NCBI RefSeq assembly: GCF_007655255.1
Contig: NZ_VMYE01000018.1
Location: forward strand, 1 to 64,000
Length of the DNA stretch: 64,000 nt
Source of the DNA: Extensimonas perlucida
GTDB lineage: Bacteria > Pseudomonadota > Gammaproteobacteria > Burkholderiales > Burkholderiaceae_C
Reading direction: 5' to 3'
This document shows, in pieces, positions 32,463-42,154 of the stretch. Position 1 is the first letter of the stretch. Each line of letters begins with the position of its first letter. The notes beneath the pieces are model-generated. The model had not been told where the DNA came from. It was given only the letters and a program-made list of their open reading frames with translations, and ran no database searches. A program made the translations under genes and the position numbers.

Positions 32463-33986
32463 ATGAATGCACCCAGCAACGTGGCCGCGCTGGCCCCTAC
32501 CGTCAAGCTGCTGATCGGCGGCAAGTTCGTCGAGTCCAAGAGCACCGAATGGCGCAACGTGGTCAACCCTGCCACGCAGGAAGTGCTCGCGCGCGTGCCT
32601 TTCGCCACGCCCGACGAGATCGAGGCCGCCGTGGCCTCGGCCAAGGAAGCCTTCAAAACCTGGCGCAAGACGCCGATCGGCGCGCGTGCGCGCATCTTCC
32701 TCAAGCTGCAGCAGCTGATCCGCGAGCACATGGCCGAACTCGCCGCGATCCTCACCGCAGAGCAGGGCAAGACCTTGCCGGACGCCGAGGGCGACGTGTT
32801 CCGCGGCCTCGAAGTGGTCGAGCACGCGGCTGGCATCGGCAACCTGCAGCTTGGCGAGCTCGCCAACAACGTCGCCAACGGCGTCGATACCTACACGCTG
32901 TTGCAGCCGCTGGGCGTGTGCGCGGGCATCACGCCGTTCAACTTTCCGGCCATGATCCCGCTGTGGATGTTCCCCATGGCGATTGCCACGGGCAACACCT
33001 TCGTGCTCAAGCCCTCCGAGCAAGACCCCATGGTCACCATACGCCTGTGCGAACTCGCGCTCGAAGCCGGTATTCCGCCCGGCGTGCTCAACGTGGTGCA
33101 CGGCGGCGAGGCCGCGGTGAACGCGATTTGCGACCACCCCGACATCAAGGCGATCTCCTTCGTCGGCTCCACGCGCGTGGGCACGCATGTCTATAACCGC
33201 GCGAGCCTGGCCGGCAAGCGCGTGCAGTGCATGATGGGTGCGAAGAACCACGCTGTCATCCTGCCCGATGCGAACAAGGAGCAGACGCTCAATGCGCTCG
33301 TGGGCGCGGGTTTTGGTGCCGCCGGGCAGCGCTGCATGGCAGTGTCGGTGGCCGTGCTCGTGGGCGAGGCGCAGCAGTGGATTCCCGAAATCGTCGCCAA
33401 GGCCAAGACGCTCAAGGTGAGCGCGGGCACCGAAAAAGGCACGGATGTGGGCCCGGTCGTGTCCTGCGCCGCGCTCGCGCGCGTCGAGGGCCTGATCGAG
33501 AAAGGGATTGCCGAAGGCGCCAAGCTCGAGCTCGACGGCCGCAAGCCGCACGTGCCCGGCTACGAAAAGGGCAACTTCGTGGGCCCGACCATCTTCTCGG
33601 GCGTCAAGCCCGGCATGTCGATCTACGACCAGGAGATTTTTGGCCCCGTGCTTTGCATCGCAGGCGCCAACAGTCTCGACGAAGCCATCGAATTCATCAA
33701 CGCGAACCCGCACGGCAACGGCACCGCGATCTTTACGCAAAGCGGCGCTGCGGCGCGCAAGTTCCAGGAGGACATCGACGTGGGCCAGGTCGGCATCAAC
33801 GTGCCGATTCCCGTGCCCGTGCCGATTTTCTCGTTCACCGGCTCGCGCGCGTCCAAGCTCGGCGACCTCGGGCCCTATGGCAAGCAGGTCGTGCTGTTCT
33901 ACACCCAGACCAAGACCGTCACGGCGCGCTGGTTCGACGACAGCACCACCGCGCAGGGCGTCAACACCACCATCAGCCTGCGTTGA
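32463..33986 (+). CDS. mmsA: Methylmalonate-semialdehyde dehydrogenase (CoA-acylating)
   Basis: Converts methylmalonate semialdehyde to propionyl-CoA at the end of valine breakdown. The 507-aa chain begins [20 protein letters not shown] and carries the catalytic Cys in [11 protein letters not shown] and the MmsA-type [18 protein letters not shown] tail. GGAGATG precedes the ATG. It opens the mmsA-acad-mmsB block and is divergent from a LysR regulator. Unlike general aldehyde dehydrogenases it lacks the general-base Glu of the hydrolytic type, as expected for the acylating group. Confidence 0.96.
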   Translation: MNAPSNVAALAPTVKLLIGGKFVESKSTEWRNVVNPATQEVLARVPFATPDEIEAAVASAKEAFKTWRKTPIGARARIFLKLQQLIREHMAELAAILTAEQGKTLPDAEGDVFRGLEVVEHAAGIGNLQLGELANNVANGVDTYTLLQPLGVCAGITPFNFPAMIPLWMFPMAIATGNTFVLKPSEQDPMVTIRLCELALEAGIPPGVLNVVHGGEAAVNAICDHPDIKAISFVGSTRVGTHVYNRASLAGKRVQCMMGAKNHAVILPDANKEQTLNALVGAGFGAAGQRCMAVSVAVLVGEAQQWIPEIVAKAKTLKVSAGTEKGTDVGPVVSCAALARVEGLIEKGIAEGAKLELDGRKPHVPGYEKGNFVGPTIFSGVKPGMSIYDQEIFGPVLCIAGANSLDEAIEFINANPHGNGTAIFTQSGAAARKFQEDIDVGQVGINVPIPVPVPIFSFTGSRASKLGDLGPYGKQVVLFYTQTKTVTARWFDDSTTAQGVNTTISLR

Positions 33987-34141
33987 ACGAGCGCGGCAGG
34001 CAGGGCAGGGCGCAGCAAGGGCAGCGCCTTGCTTGCAATGGGTTCGATAGCTTGCAGTGCCCGCCCTGTCTGCCTGAAGTGGCAAAAACATCGAATTTTT
34101 GCCGCTGCGCAACTGCACACACCACGAGGAGACGCACCCCC

Positions 34142-35308
34142 ATGGACTTCGAGCTGAGTGACGATCAGCGGGCCTTTGCCGACACGGCGCGGCAGTTTGC
34201 CCAGGCAGAGCTTGCACCGCACGCGGCGCGCTGGGACGCCGAAGGCATTTTTCCGCGCGAGGCCATCGCCAAAGCCGGCGAGCTCGGTTTTTGCGGCCTG
34301 TACGCACCCGAGAATGCGGGCGGCCTGGGCCTGCCGCGGCTCGACGCCACGCTGGTGTTCGAGGAAATGGCCGCCGTCGATCCTTCGACCACGGCCTTCA
34401 TCACCATCCACAACATGGCCACCTGGATGCTCGGCACCTGGGCCACGCCCGCGGTGCGCGAGCATTGGGGGCCGCTGCTCACGCGCGGCGAAAAGCTCGC
34501 CTCGTACTGCCTGACCGAGCCGGGCGCGGGCTCGGACGCGGCCGCGCTCAAGACGCGCGCCGAGGCCATCGGGCACGAATGGGTGATCAACGGCAGCAAA
34601 GCCTTCATCTCGGGCGCGGGCAGCACCGACATGCTGGTGCTCATGGCGCGCACGGGCGACGCGCAGTCGGGCGCGGGCGGCATCTCGGCCTTTGCCGTGC
34701 CGGCCGACACGCCGGGCATCAGCTATGGCAAACGCGAGCACAAAATGGGCTGGAACAGCCAGCCCACGCGCACCATCAGCTTCGACAACGTGCGCATTCC
34801 GGCGGACCATTTGCTCGGCCGCGAGGGCGAGGGCTTCAAGATCGCCATGAAGGGCCTGGACGGCGGGCGCATCAACATCGCCACCTGCTCGGTCGGTGCG
34901 GCGCAGGGCGCGCTCACGCACGCGCAGCGCTATCTGCACGAGCGCCGGCAGTTCGGCAAGCCGATCGCGAGCTTTCAGGCGCTGCAGTTCAAGCTCGCCG
35001 ACATGGCGACCGAACTCGTCGCGGCGCGCCAGATGGTGCGCCTGGCGGCCTGCAAGCTCGACGCCGGCGCGCGCGACGCGAGCACCTATTGCGCCATGGC
35101 CAAGCGCTTTGCCACCGACGCGGGCTTTGCCGTGTGCAACGAGGCGCTGCAACTGCACGGCGGCTACGGCTACCTGAACGACTTTCCGCTCGAGCGCCTG
35201 GTGCGTGATGCGCGCGTGCACCAGATCCTCGAAGGCACGAACGAGATCATGCGCGTGATCATCGCGCGGCGCATGCTCGAAGGCGACGCGCCCGAGGTGA
35301 TCCGCTGA
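34142..35308 (+). CDS. Acyl-CoA dehydrogenase, likely isobutyryl-CoA dehydrogenase
   Basis: A FAD flavoenzyme of 388 aa starting MDFELSDDQRAFADTARQFAQ. The catalytic Glu is at about 364 in LEGTNEIMR, the short/medium-chain type position. SYCLTEPGAGSD and RQFGKPIASFQALQFKLADM are the usual signatures. Lying between mmsA and mmsB, it most likely oxidises isobutyryl-CoA in valine catabolism; that substrate is inferred from context. The 155-base gap after mmsA holds a small hairpin (GGCAAAAA/TTTTTGCC, 34081-34103). Confidence 0.88.
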   Translation: MDFELSDDQRAFADTARQFAQAELAPHAARWDAEGIFPREAIAKAGELGFCGLYAPENAGGLGLPRLDATLVFEEMAAVDPSTTAFITIHNMATWMLGTWATPAVREHWGPLLTRGEKLASYCLTEPGAGSDAAALKTRAEAIGHEWVINGSKAFISGAGSTDMLVLMARTGDAQSGAGGISAFAVPADTPGISYGKREHKMGWNSQPTRTISFDNVRIPADHLLGREGEGFKIAMKGLDGGRINIATCSVGAAQGALTHAQRYLHERRQFGKPIASFQALQFKLADMATELVAARQMVRLAACKLDAGARDASTYCAMAKRFATDAGFAVCNEALQLHGGYGYLNDFPLERLVRDARVHQILEGTNEIMRVIIARRMLEGDAPEVIR

Positions 35309-35344
35309 CCGGCGTTGACCGGCGCGACGGCAGGCTTGCCAAAA

Positions 35345-35407
35345 AACTTTTGTTTCGATAGCTGCTTGCGCAGGTATATCAAGCGCTGGAGGCATATTTG
35401 ATACTTA
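35345..35407 (+). repeat. Comamonadaceae dispersed intergenic repeat, copy 2
   Basis: GATAGCTGCTTGCGCAGG, TATATCAAGCGCTGGAGGC and flanking T-rich tracts match copy 1 on the opposite strand. It lies between the acyl-CoA dehydrogenase gene and mmsB. Confidence 0.65.
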
Positions 35408-35433
35408 ACCACTTGCACTCAGGAGACCTCATC

Positions 35434-36327
35434 ATGCACATCGCATTCATCGGTTTGGGCAACATGGGCGGCCCCATGGCGCTGAATCTGCACAAGGCCG
35501 GCTACAGCGTGCGCGGCTTCGACCTCTCCAAGCCCGCGTGCGACAAACTCGCCGCCGAGGGCCTGGTGATTGCACCCAGCGCCGCAGAGGCCGCGCAGGG
35601 CGCAGCTGTGGTCATCAGCATGCTGCCCGCGAGCCCGCATGTCGAGGCGCTGTTCCTCGGCGACGGGCGCGCGCCGGGCTTGCTCGCGGCATTGAGCGCG
35701 GGCACGCTGGTCATCGACAGCTCGACCATCGCCGCAGCCACCTCGCGCAAGGTGGCCGAGGCCGCGGCGGCGCGCCAGATCGACTTCATCGACGCGCCCG
35801 TCTCGGGCGGCACGGGCGGCGCGATTGCCGGCACGCTGACCTTCATGGTCGGCGGCGAGGCGGCAGCCCTCGAGCGCGCGCGCCCGCTGCTCGAGAAAAT
35901 GGGCAGCAACATCTTCCACGCCGGCGCCGTGGGCGCGGGGCAGACGGCCAAAATCTGCAACAACATGCTGCTGGGCATCCTCATGGCGGGCACCAGCGAG
36001 GCGATCGCGCTCGGCGTGGCCAACGGGCTCGACCCCAAGGTGCTCTCGGAGATCATGCGCCGCAGCTCGGGCGGCAACTGGGCGCTCGAAAAATACAACC
36101 CCTGGCCCGGCGTGATGGAAAACGCGCCCGCCTCCAAGGGCTACGCGGGCGGCTTCGGCACCGATCTGATGCTCAAAGACCTGGGCCTCGCACAGGAAAA
36201 CGCCACCGCCGTCAAGGCCGCGACGCCGCTCGGTGGCCTGGTGCGCGGCCTGTACGCGGCGCACAGCCTCGCGGGCTACGGCGCGCAGGACTTTTCGAGC
36301 ATCATCAAGCTGGTGGCCAAGGGCTGA
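35434..36327 (+). CDS. mmsB: 3-hydroxyisobutyrate dehydrogenase
   Basis: Oxidises 3-hydroxyisobutyrate to methylmalonate semialdehyde, the substrate of MmsA. The 297-aa protein has the NAD-binding GLGNMG at 8-13 (MHIAFIGLGNMGGPMALNL), the substrate motif DAPVSGGTGGA and catalytic Lys in KICNN. AGGAG lies before ATG 35434. Third gene of the valine block. The 3-hydroxyisobutyryl-CoA hydrolase needed between the dehydrogenase and this step is not in the block; the crotonases at 48.7-50.4 kb are candidates for nearby steps. Confidence 0.95.
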   Translation: MHIAFIGLGNMGGPMALNLHKAGYSVRGFDLSKPACDKLAAEGLVIAPSAAEAAQGAAVVISMLPASPHVEALFLGDGRAPGLLAALSAGTLVIDSSTIAAATSRKVAEAAAARQIDFIDAPVSGGTGGAIAGTLTFMVGGEAAALERARPLLEKMGSNIFHAGAVGAGQTAKICNNMLLGILMAGTSEAIALGVANGLDPKVLSEIMRRSSGGNWALEKYNPWPGVMENAPASKGYAGGFGTDLMLKDLGLAQENATAVKAATPLGGLVRGLYAAHSLAGYGAQDFSSIIKLVAKG

Positions 36328-36511
36328 CACGGCCCGAAAGGCTTTTCGATGGTGGGGGCCCGGGGTGTGGTCGCCGGCCTCGTCGAAGAGCGCTGGCAAG
36401 TGCGGGACAGCGCGCTCGGCGCATCCTTTCTACAATGGCCTTGCACCGCCGCGGCCCGCCCTCGCCGGCCAGCGCGCGGCGCCCCATCATCATTCCCGCA
36501 CGTCCCTGCCC

Positions 36512-37591
36512 ATGTCCTCTGCTGCCGAACTCGAACGTGCCTTGCACTACCCGCTTGCCGACCGCCTGCCGCCGCGCGGCGGTGCGATCGAAGTGGCGCC
36601 GGGCGTGCTCTGGCTGCGCATGTCCCTGCCGTATGCGCTTGACCACATCAACCTCTGGCTGCTGCGCGACCACATCGACGGGCGCGACGGCTGGAGTGTG
36701 GTCGATTGCTGCATAGACCGCGCCGAGTCGCGCGCCGATTGGGAGCAGGTGTTTGCAAGCCAGTTGCAGGGGCTGCCGATTCTGCGCGTGATCGTCACGC
36801 ACATGCACCCCGACCACATCGGCCTCGCGCACTGGCTGTGCGAGCGCTGGAGCACGCCCGTGCACGAATGCCAGCTGTGGATCAGCGCCACCGACTACCA
36901 GGCAGGGCTCTACAACTCCGCGGTGGTGGACGACGTGCGCGCCGAGCGCTCGGCGCAGTTTTTTGCGAGCCACGGCCTGCGCGATCCGGACGAGCTCGAA
37001 AAAATCCGCCAGCGCAAGAGTTATTACAGCAGCCACGTGCCGGCCGTGCCGCCGACCTTCCGGCGCCTCATGGACGGCAACGTGCTGCGCATAGGCGCGC
37101 ATGAGTGGCGCTGCATCGTCGGCTACGGCCACGCGCCCGAGCACATGGCGCTGTATTGCGCGGCGCTGGGCCTGTTGATCAGCGGCGACATGATGCTGCC
37201 GCGCATCTCCACCAACGTGAGCGTCTATGAGGGCGAGCCCGAGGCCGACCCGCTCACACTGTTCCTCGACTCGATCGACCGCTTCGAGGCGCTGCCCGCC
37301 GACACGCTGGTGCTGCCCGCGCACGGCAAGCCCTTCGTGGGCCTGCACACGCGCATCGCGCAGCTGCACGAGCACCACCGCGCGCGCCTGGCCGACGTGC
37401 TCGTCACGGCACGCGAGCACCCCGTGACGGCCCACGAGCTGCTGCCGGTGCTGTTCCATCGCCAGCTCGACTTGCACCAAACCACCTTTGCGATGGGCGA
37501 GGCCGTGGCGCATCTGCACCGCCTCTGGTACGCGGGAGAGCTGCGCCGCACGCGCGACGCACAAGGCGTGTGGCGCTTCGCGTTGGCGTGA
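36512..37591 (+). CDS. MBL-fold metallohydrolase with C-terminal winged-helix domain
   Basis: A 359-aa metal hydrolase. The metal-binding motif is THMHPDHIG (His97, His99, Asp101, His102), with further ligands at GHAPEHMALY and GD(M) in LLISGDMML, and PAHGKPF near the end. The C-terminal 80 residues form a helix-turn-helix-like domain (HELLPVLFHRQLDLHQTTFAMGEAVAHL) as in LACTB2/RNase Z-like hydrolases. Start MSSAAELERAL is in family position. Substrate unknown; hydrolysis of a thioester or a lactone would fit the neighbouring acyl-CoA genes but is only inference. Confidence 0.88.
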   Translation: MSSAAELERALHYPLADRLPPRGGAIEVAPGVLWLRMSLPYALDHINLWLLRDHIDGRDGWSVVDCCIDRAESRADWEQVFASQLQGLPILRVIVTHMHPDHIGLAHWLCERWSTPVHECQLWISATDYQAGLYNSAVVDDVRAERSAQFFASHGLRDPDELEKIRQRKSYYSSHVPAVPPTFRRLMDGNVLRIGAHEWRCIVGYGHAPEHMALYCAALGLLISGDMMLPRISTNVSVYEGEPEADPLTLFLDSIDRFEALPADTLVLPAHGKPFVGLHTRIAQLHEHHRARLADVLVTAREHPVTAHELLPVLFHRQLDLHQTTFAMGEAVAHLHRLWYAGELRRTRDAQGVWRFALA

Positions 37592-37648
37592 GCAACTGGC
37601 GTGTGAATTTTGGGAGCAGGCGCGGCGCGCGCGTGGCGGACCTGACGC

Positions 37649-38647
37649 TTACACCGTCAATGTGTTGGCCAGTTGAGCGAGTGACGGCCCGTCTTTCTGA
37701 AGCCCCCAAAATTCCGTGCCAGGGATAGCGCTGATTGGAGGCTGGATCTGGTTGCGCAAGTGCAGCGTCAAGTCGGTCAAGGATGAAAACTCCCTGCCGT
37801 TCCAGCGCACCTTACCCTCGCCCAGGTAAATCGCCTGCCGCTCGCTTTCTGCCAGGGGCGGCAGGTTTTTATGGATGGGCTTGACGAGGTACAGTGCGTC
37901 GCCCGTGCGAAGTTTGCCTGCGGCCTCGAGCAAGGGGCAGGTGCGCTGACGTCGGGCGGATGCAACGGCGGTTTGTCGTGCCATAGCGGCGTTGCGATCG
38001 CGCACCTGCACCAAGTAGTCTTCTTGCTGTGGCAGTGGAATCAGCAAGTCGATATATAGCGCATGGTTTCCGTTGCCCAAGGCGTACAGCTGTACCGTGA
38101 AGCAATACATCTTGAAGCCGTCCATGCGCTCCATGAGCCACATTGCGGTCGTGGTGATTTCGGGGCTGAAGTCGCGTGCCACCAGGATGACCTGGGGCGT
38201 CGTGCCCAGCTTGACAGTGGAGATATCCGGTTCGCCTAAAAACTCCAAAATTTCCGCTTGTGCCTCATCCCTACGGGCATCGGTGCGCTTTTTCAGAAGC
38301 TGATGATGTCGCGCATCTACGACATGCTCGATGGTGTGGTTGGAGAGCATGGCCGCGTATCGCAGGGCCTGTAACTCCGCGTGCCCACCGTCGCCGGTGC
38401 GCTTGATTTCGACGACGTACAGCTGGGCTTCTTCGTCCATGGCCAGCAAATCGATCGATTGCTTGGCGTTGCTCCAGGCGCCATATTCGGCGGCGATCAC
38501 CATCAGCGGTTGCGCAGGTAGTAGGCAGGGAAGGTGTTGCTCTAGTAGATCACGTAAACGCGCCTCCAGCAGCTGTTCGGATTCGAACGTGGTGGGCTCC
38601 AGCAAGCTGGATTGGCTGAGGTCGGCTTGACAGGTAAAAAGCGGCAT
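37649..38647 (-). CDS. PD-(D/E)XK nuclease-like protein with RAMA-like C-terminus
   Basis: The 332-aa protein starts MPLFTCQADLSQSSLLEP; the frame is open far upstream but only in the shadow of the MFS gene. Residues about 25-110 look like the NucS/DUF91 nuclease fold: ERLRDLLEQHLPCLL-type helix, then IDLLAMDEEAQLYVVEIKR with the Asp and Glu-x-Lys of the active site. The C-terminal part (VRWNGREFSSLTDLTLHLRN...GTEFWGL) resembles the RAMA/DUF4357 domain often attached to restriction-modification proteins. Codon choice is looser than in the neighbours, suggesting a mobile origin. No methylase is next to it. Function not established. Confidence 0.75.
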   Translation of the reverse strand: MPLFTCQADLSQSSLLEPTTFESEQLLEARLRDLLEQHLPCLLPAQPLMVIAAEYGAWSNAKQSIDLLAMDEEAQLYVVEIKRTGDGGHAELQALRYAAMLSNHTIEHVVDARHHQLLKKRTDARRDEAQAEILEFLGEPDISTVKLGTTPQVILVARDFSPEITTTAMWLMERMDGFKMYCFTVQLYALGNGNHALYIDLLIPLPQQEDYLVQVRDRNAAMARQTAVASARRQRTCPLLEAAGKLRTGDALYLVKPIHKNLPPLAESERQAIYLGEGKVRWNGREFSSLTDLTLHLRNQIQPPISAIPGTEFWGLQKDGPSLAQLANTLTV

Positions 38648-38743
38648 GATCGATGCTCGAATTCGGGTGTGGCGTGGCAGCGCTTGGAGTGTAGTGCCAC
38701 CACCGCGAGAATGATCCTGCCCCACCATTTCGATGCCATTGCC

Positions 38744-40123
38744 ATGACCGAAGCCCCTTCCCCACCCCGCCCGAGCAACCAGTTTGCCCTGCTGCGCGAG
38801 CGGCGTTTTGCGCCATTTTTCTGGGCGCAGTTTGCCGGCGCGGCCAATGACAACCTGTTCAAGTTTGCGCTCACGGTGCTGGTGACCTACCAGTTGCACG
38901 TGGCGTGGCTGCCGCCTGCGCTCGCGGGGGTGGTGATAGGGGCGCTGTTCATCCTGCCGTTCGTGCTGTTTTCGGCCACCAGCGGGCAGCTCGCCGACAA
39001 GTTCGACAAGACCACGGTGATCCGCCTGGTCAAGAACCTCGAGATCGCCATCATGGCGCTGGCGGCCTGGGCCTTTTTGGAGGAACAGGTGCCAGTGCTG
39101 CTGGCCTGCGTGTTTTTGATGGGGCTGCACTCCACGCTGTTCGGCCCGGTCAAGTACGCCTACCTGCCGCAGGTGCTCGACGAGCGTGAGCTCACGGGTG
39201 GCAACGGGGTGGTGGAGGCGGGCACCTTCGTCGCTATTTTGCTTGGCAACGTCGCCGGGGGGATGCTGGTGGCAGTGCCGCAACGGGGGCATGTGTATGT
39301 GGCCGCGGCCTGCGTGGCGCTGGCCCTGGTGGGGCGCGCGGCGGCGCAGCGCATCCCTGCGGCGCCGGCGACCGATCCGGGCCTGCGCATCTGCTGGAAT
39401 CCGGTCAGCGAAACCTGGCGCAACCTGCGGCTGGCGCACGCGCAGGCGGTGGTGTTCCGCGCGCTGCTGGGCATTTCGTGGATGTGGTTCTTCGGCGCCA
39501 CGTTCTTGAGCAATTTCCCGGCCTTTGCCAAGGAGGTGCTGCACGGCAACGAGCAGGTGGCGTCGCTCTTGCTGCTGGTGTTTTCGGCGGGCATAGGACT
39601 TGGCTCGCTGCTGTGCGAAAGGCTCTCGCACCGGCATGTGGAAATCGGCCTCGTGCCGCTGGGTGCCATCGGCATGACGGTGTTTGCCATCGATCTTTAC
39701 TTTGCCGCGCGCGGGCTGGTGCCGCCGACGGGCCTTGATGCGGGCGCGGGTGTGGATGGGGGTGCTGCTGCGGCGTACACGCTGCGCAGCTTCGTGGCGC
39801 AGGCCGCACATTGGCGCGTGATGGCGGACCTGGCGCTGCTCAGCCTCAGCGCGGGCCTTTACAGCGTGCCCATGTACGCGCTGATCCAGCTGCGCAGCGC
39901 GCCCACGCACCGCGCACGCATCATCGCGGCCAACAACATCCTGAACGCGCTGTTCATGGTGGCCAGCGCCCTCATCGCCGCGGTGCTGCTGCAAAGCGGC
40001 TTTTCCATTGCGCAGCTATTCCTGCTCACCGGCCTGGCCAATGCCGCGGTGACCGGCGCCATCTTCTGGCTGGTGCCCGAATACCGGCTGCGCTTCGTGG
40101 CTTGGGTGCGCGGGCGCGGTTGA
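38744..40123 (+). CDS. MFS transporter, LplT-like
   Basis: A 459-aa inner-membrane protein with about 12 hydrophobic segments. The opening (FALLRERRFAPFFWAQFAGAANDNLFKFALTVLVTYQ) and the loop SGQLADKFDKTTVIRLVKNLEI match the lysophospholipid flippase LplT and the MFS half of the Aas-LplT fusion. In this lineage such transporters import lysophospholipids or related lipids. The start at 38744 (MTEAPSPP) is preferred; another ATG lies 11 codons upstream. Divergent from the nuclease-like gene. Confidence 0.87.
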   Translation: MTEAPSPPRPSNQFALLRERRFAPFFWAQFAGAANDNLFKFALTVLVTYQLHVAWLPPALAGVVIGALFILPFVLFSATSGQLADKFDKTTVIRLVKNLEIAIMALAAWAFLEEQVPVLLACVFLMGLHSTLFGPVKYAYLPQVLDERELTGGNGVVEAGTFVAILLGNVAGGMLVAVPQRGHVYVAAACVALALVGRAAAQRIPAAPATDPGLRICWNPVSETWRNLRLAHAQAVVFRALLGISWMWFFGATFLSNFPAFAKEVLHGNEQVASLLLLVFSAGIGLGSLLCERLSHRHVEIGLVPLGAIGMTVFAIDLYFAARGLVPPTGLDAGAGVDGGAAAAYTLRSFVAQAAHWRVMADLALLSLSAGLYSVPMYALIQLRSAPTHRARIIAANNILNALFMVASALIAAVLLQSGFSIAQLFLLTGLANAAVTGAIFWLVPEYRLRFVAWVRGRG

Positions 40124-40172
40124 TGGGGGCATTGGAGGAGATTCCAATTTGCCGCACCCCGGTTTTCCCGAG

Positions 40173-41612
40173 TCAAAAAGATTGCCTGGCCAACTCACCG
40201 ATACGGCACAAGGCTCGCCGCTCCGTGTCGGACCAGCATCCTGCAAAGCTCAGGCGCAGGCAGTGATCGAAACGATCGGTGGCGCTGAACAGGGAGCCAG
40301 GGCTGAAAACGATACCTTCCTCCCGGCACGCATGAAACAAGACCATGGTGTTGCACGGTTGTGGCAACTCCAGCCATAAAGTGAACCCGGAAGGTGGCGC
40401 ACTGACCCTCGTTCCTTTTGGGAAACTCGCGGCGATGAGCTTTCTCGCCTCTGCCAGACGCACGCGCATGTGGTCGCTCAGGCGGCGCATGCGGGACTCA
40501 TAACCTACCTGCGTTACCAGGTCTGCCAGCGCATATTCGAGCACCTGATTGGTCGCAATGCCATGCACCCGCTTCAGTCGATGCACAGACTCTTTCCACC
40601 GACCTGCTTCGACCCAGCCCAGACGGACACCGGGCGCAACCGTCTTGGAAAACGAGCCGCAGACCATCACACCCCCATCGGCATCAAAAGATTTGGCCGC
40701 TCTGCGGCGTTCATCCGAAGCCAGGAGGTCGTTGAAGACTACGTCTTCAATCAGCGGGACTTGCTTCTCGGTCAGCATTTTGACCAGAGCCTGTTTATCG
40801 CTGTGGCGCATCACTGACCCGAGCGGATTGGAAAGGGTAGGAACCACCAGCACGGCCTTGACCGGCTGCGTGTCCAAGGCCAGTTGCAGTGCCGCCAGTG
40901 AAATGCCCTCCTTGGGATGCGTGGGAATTTCGAGCGCGCGCAGATTCAGCGATTCCAGCAAGTCCAAAAAGCCAAAGTGCGTCGGTGACTCCAGGGCCAC
41001 GATGTCACCTGGTTTGGTGACTGCCCGCAGGCACAAACTGACGGCATGAATGCAGCTGGCCGTCACCACGATGTTGTCGGCCTTGAGCTGGCATCCGAGG
41101 TGAAACGCCCTTTGGGCTACCGCCTCACGCAGAGCCGAAGTACCGGGGGAATCGCTGTACTCCACCAAGGTGAAGCGGTGCACGCGCGTCGCGCGCTGGA
41201 TCGCCGTGCGCACCCTGGCTTCATCGAAGAAAGTCGGATCTTTGGGGCAAGCGCCACCAAAACTGACCGCATGGGTGGTGTCGGTCACCGTGAAAATCAG
41301 TTCTGCGCGGCTTTGGCGCTCCACGAGCAGGCTGTGCCGCGGCGGACGGCTGACCGCCGGCAATGCAGGCGCCTTGCCGGCCGGCGCCACGAAATAACCG
41401 GCCTTGGGTTTTGCCGCGACGAGTTTGCGCTCCTCCAGCCAGCGCAGCGCCTGCACGGCCGTGGAGATGGACACACCGTTGGTGGCCGCGAGGTCACGCA
41501 CCGACGGTAAGCGCTGACCGGGCTTGAACGCCCGGCTGTCGATCAAGTGCGCCATCCGCTGGGCGATCTGCGCATAGAGCGGCAGAGAGGAATGCTGCGT
41601 CTCGGCGTTCAT
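40173..41612 (-). CDS. MocR-type regulator (GntR domain fused to an aminotransferase-like domain)
   Basis: A 479-aa transcription factor: an N-terminal GntR winged helix (SLPLYAQIAQRMAHLIDSRAFKPGQRLPSVRDLAATNGVS) and a class I aminotransferase-like domain with the PLP-binding Lys in CGSFSKTVAPGVRLGWV and NPLGSVM. Such proteins sense PLP or amino-acid aldimines; PdxR, GabR and TauR are examples. The divergent neighbour is a DUF2917 gene, with a 184-base gap between the starts. Target and ligand unknown. Confidence 0.9.
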   Translation of the reverse strand: MNAETQHSSLPLYAQIAQRMAHLIDSRAFKPGQRLPSVRDLAATNGVSISTAVQALRWLEERKLVAAKPKAGYFVAPAGKAPALPAVSRPPRHSLLVERQSRAELIFTVTDTTHAVSFGGACPKDPTFFDEARVRTAIQRATRVHRFTLVEYSDSPGTSALREAVAQRAFHLGCQLKADNIVVTASCIHAVSLCLRAVTKPGDIVALESPTHFGFLDLLESLNLRALEIPTHPKEGISLAALQLALDTQPVKAVLVVPTLSNPLGSVMRHSDKQALVKMLTEKQVPLIEDVVFNDLLASDERRRAAKSFDADGGVMVCGSFSKTVAPGVRLGWVEAGRWKESVHRLKRVHGIATNQVLEYALADLVTQVGYESRMRRLSDHMRVRLAEARKLIAASFPKGTRVSAPPSGFTLWLELPQPCNTMVLFHACREEGIVFSPGSLFSATDRFDHCLRLSFAGCWSDTERRALCRIGELARQSF

Positions 41613-41796
41613 GGTGCAGTAAATGTACTGGTTCTATGTGCCACAAAATCAGCAATCAACCAATACAGATTGCCGGAGTTTGTGGCCATACAGAGGGTCG
41701 AACAAAGCCTCTTGCGCAGCACAGCCTGGCGGTTTTCTGTGTCTTTTTTCCAGAGGTGATTCGATTGACAGTGGCGCTATCCACATGGAGGCCACT

Positions 41797-42105
41797 ATGT
41801 CCACACGCGCAATCCAATGCGTCATACACCCAGGCCAGACGATGTGCCTGAAGCCGCAAGACGGCGCAGTGCTAACCGTAAAGTCGGGACGACTCTGGGT
41901 TACCCAAACCGGCGATCCGCACGATTACTTTTTGGAAGCCGGCCAGCAATTGAGACTGCGCCAAACCCGCACCGTCCTTGAGGCAGAAAACGATACATCC
42001 GCTCTTTGCCTTTGGACGCATGAAGCTTCCAAACGCCGCTTCTTCTCGTGGATCTGGGCGAAGACACTTGATCCCTCCGGCGATCAGCGCTTAATTGGAA
42101 TCTGA
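41797..42105 (+). CDS. DUF2917 family protein
   Basis: A 102-aa small beta-rich protein with the DUF2917 core: LKPQDGAVLTVKSGRLWVTQTGDPHDYFLEAGQQLRL. The family is common in Burkholderiales and looks like a cupin-type fold; function unknown. GGAGG six bases before ATG 41797 supports this start over ATG 41785. Divergent from a MocR regulator, which may control it. It ends 49 bases before dnaE. Confidence 0.82.
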   Translation: MSTRAIQCVIHPGQTMCLKPQDGAVLTVKSGRLWVTQTGDPHDYFLEAGQQLRLRQTRTVLEAENDTSALCLWTHEASKRRFFSWIWAKTLDPSGDQRLIGI

Positions 42106-42154
42106 CCCCAATTTTGGTGGCTGCGCGGGAGGGCGGTTTTCTACAATGCCGGCC

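Noticed and set aside
38648-39994. Long N-terminal extension of the nuclease-like protein
   Set aside because: It is entirely antisense to the MFS transporter gene and has shadow-like composition.
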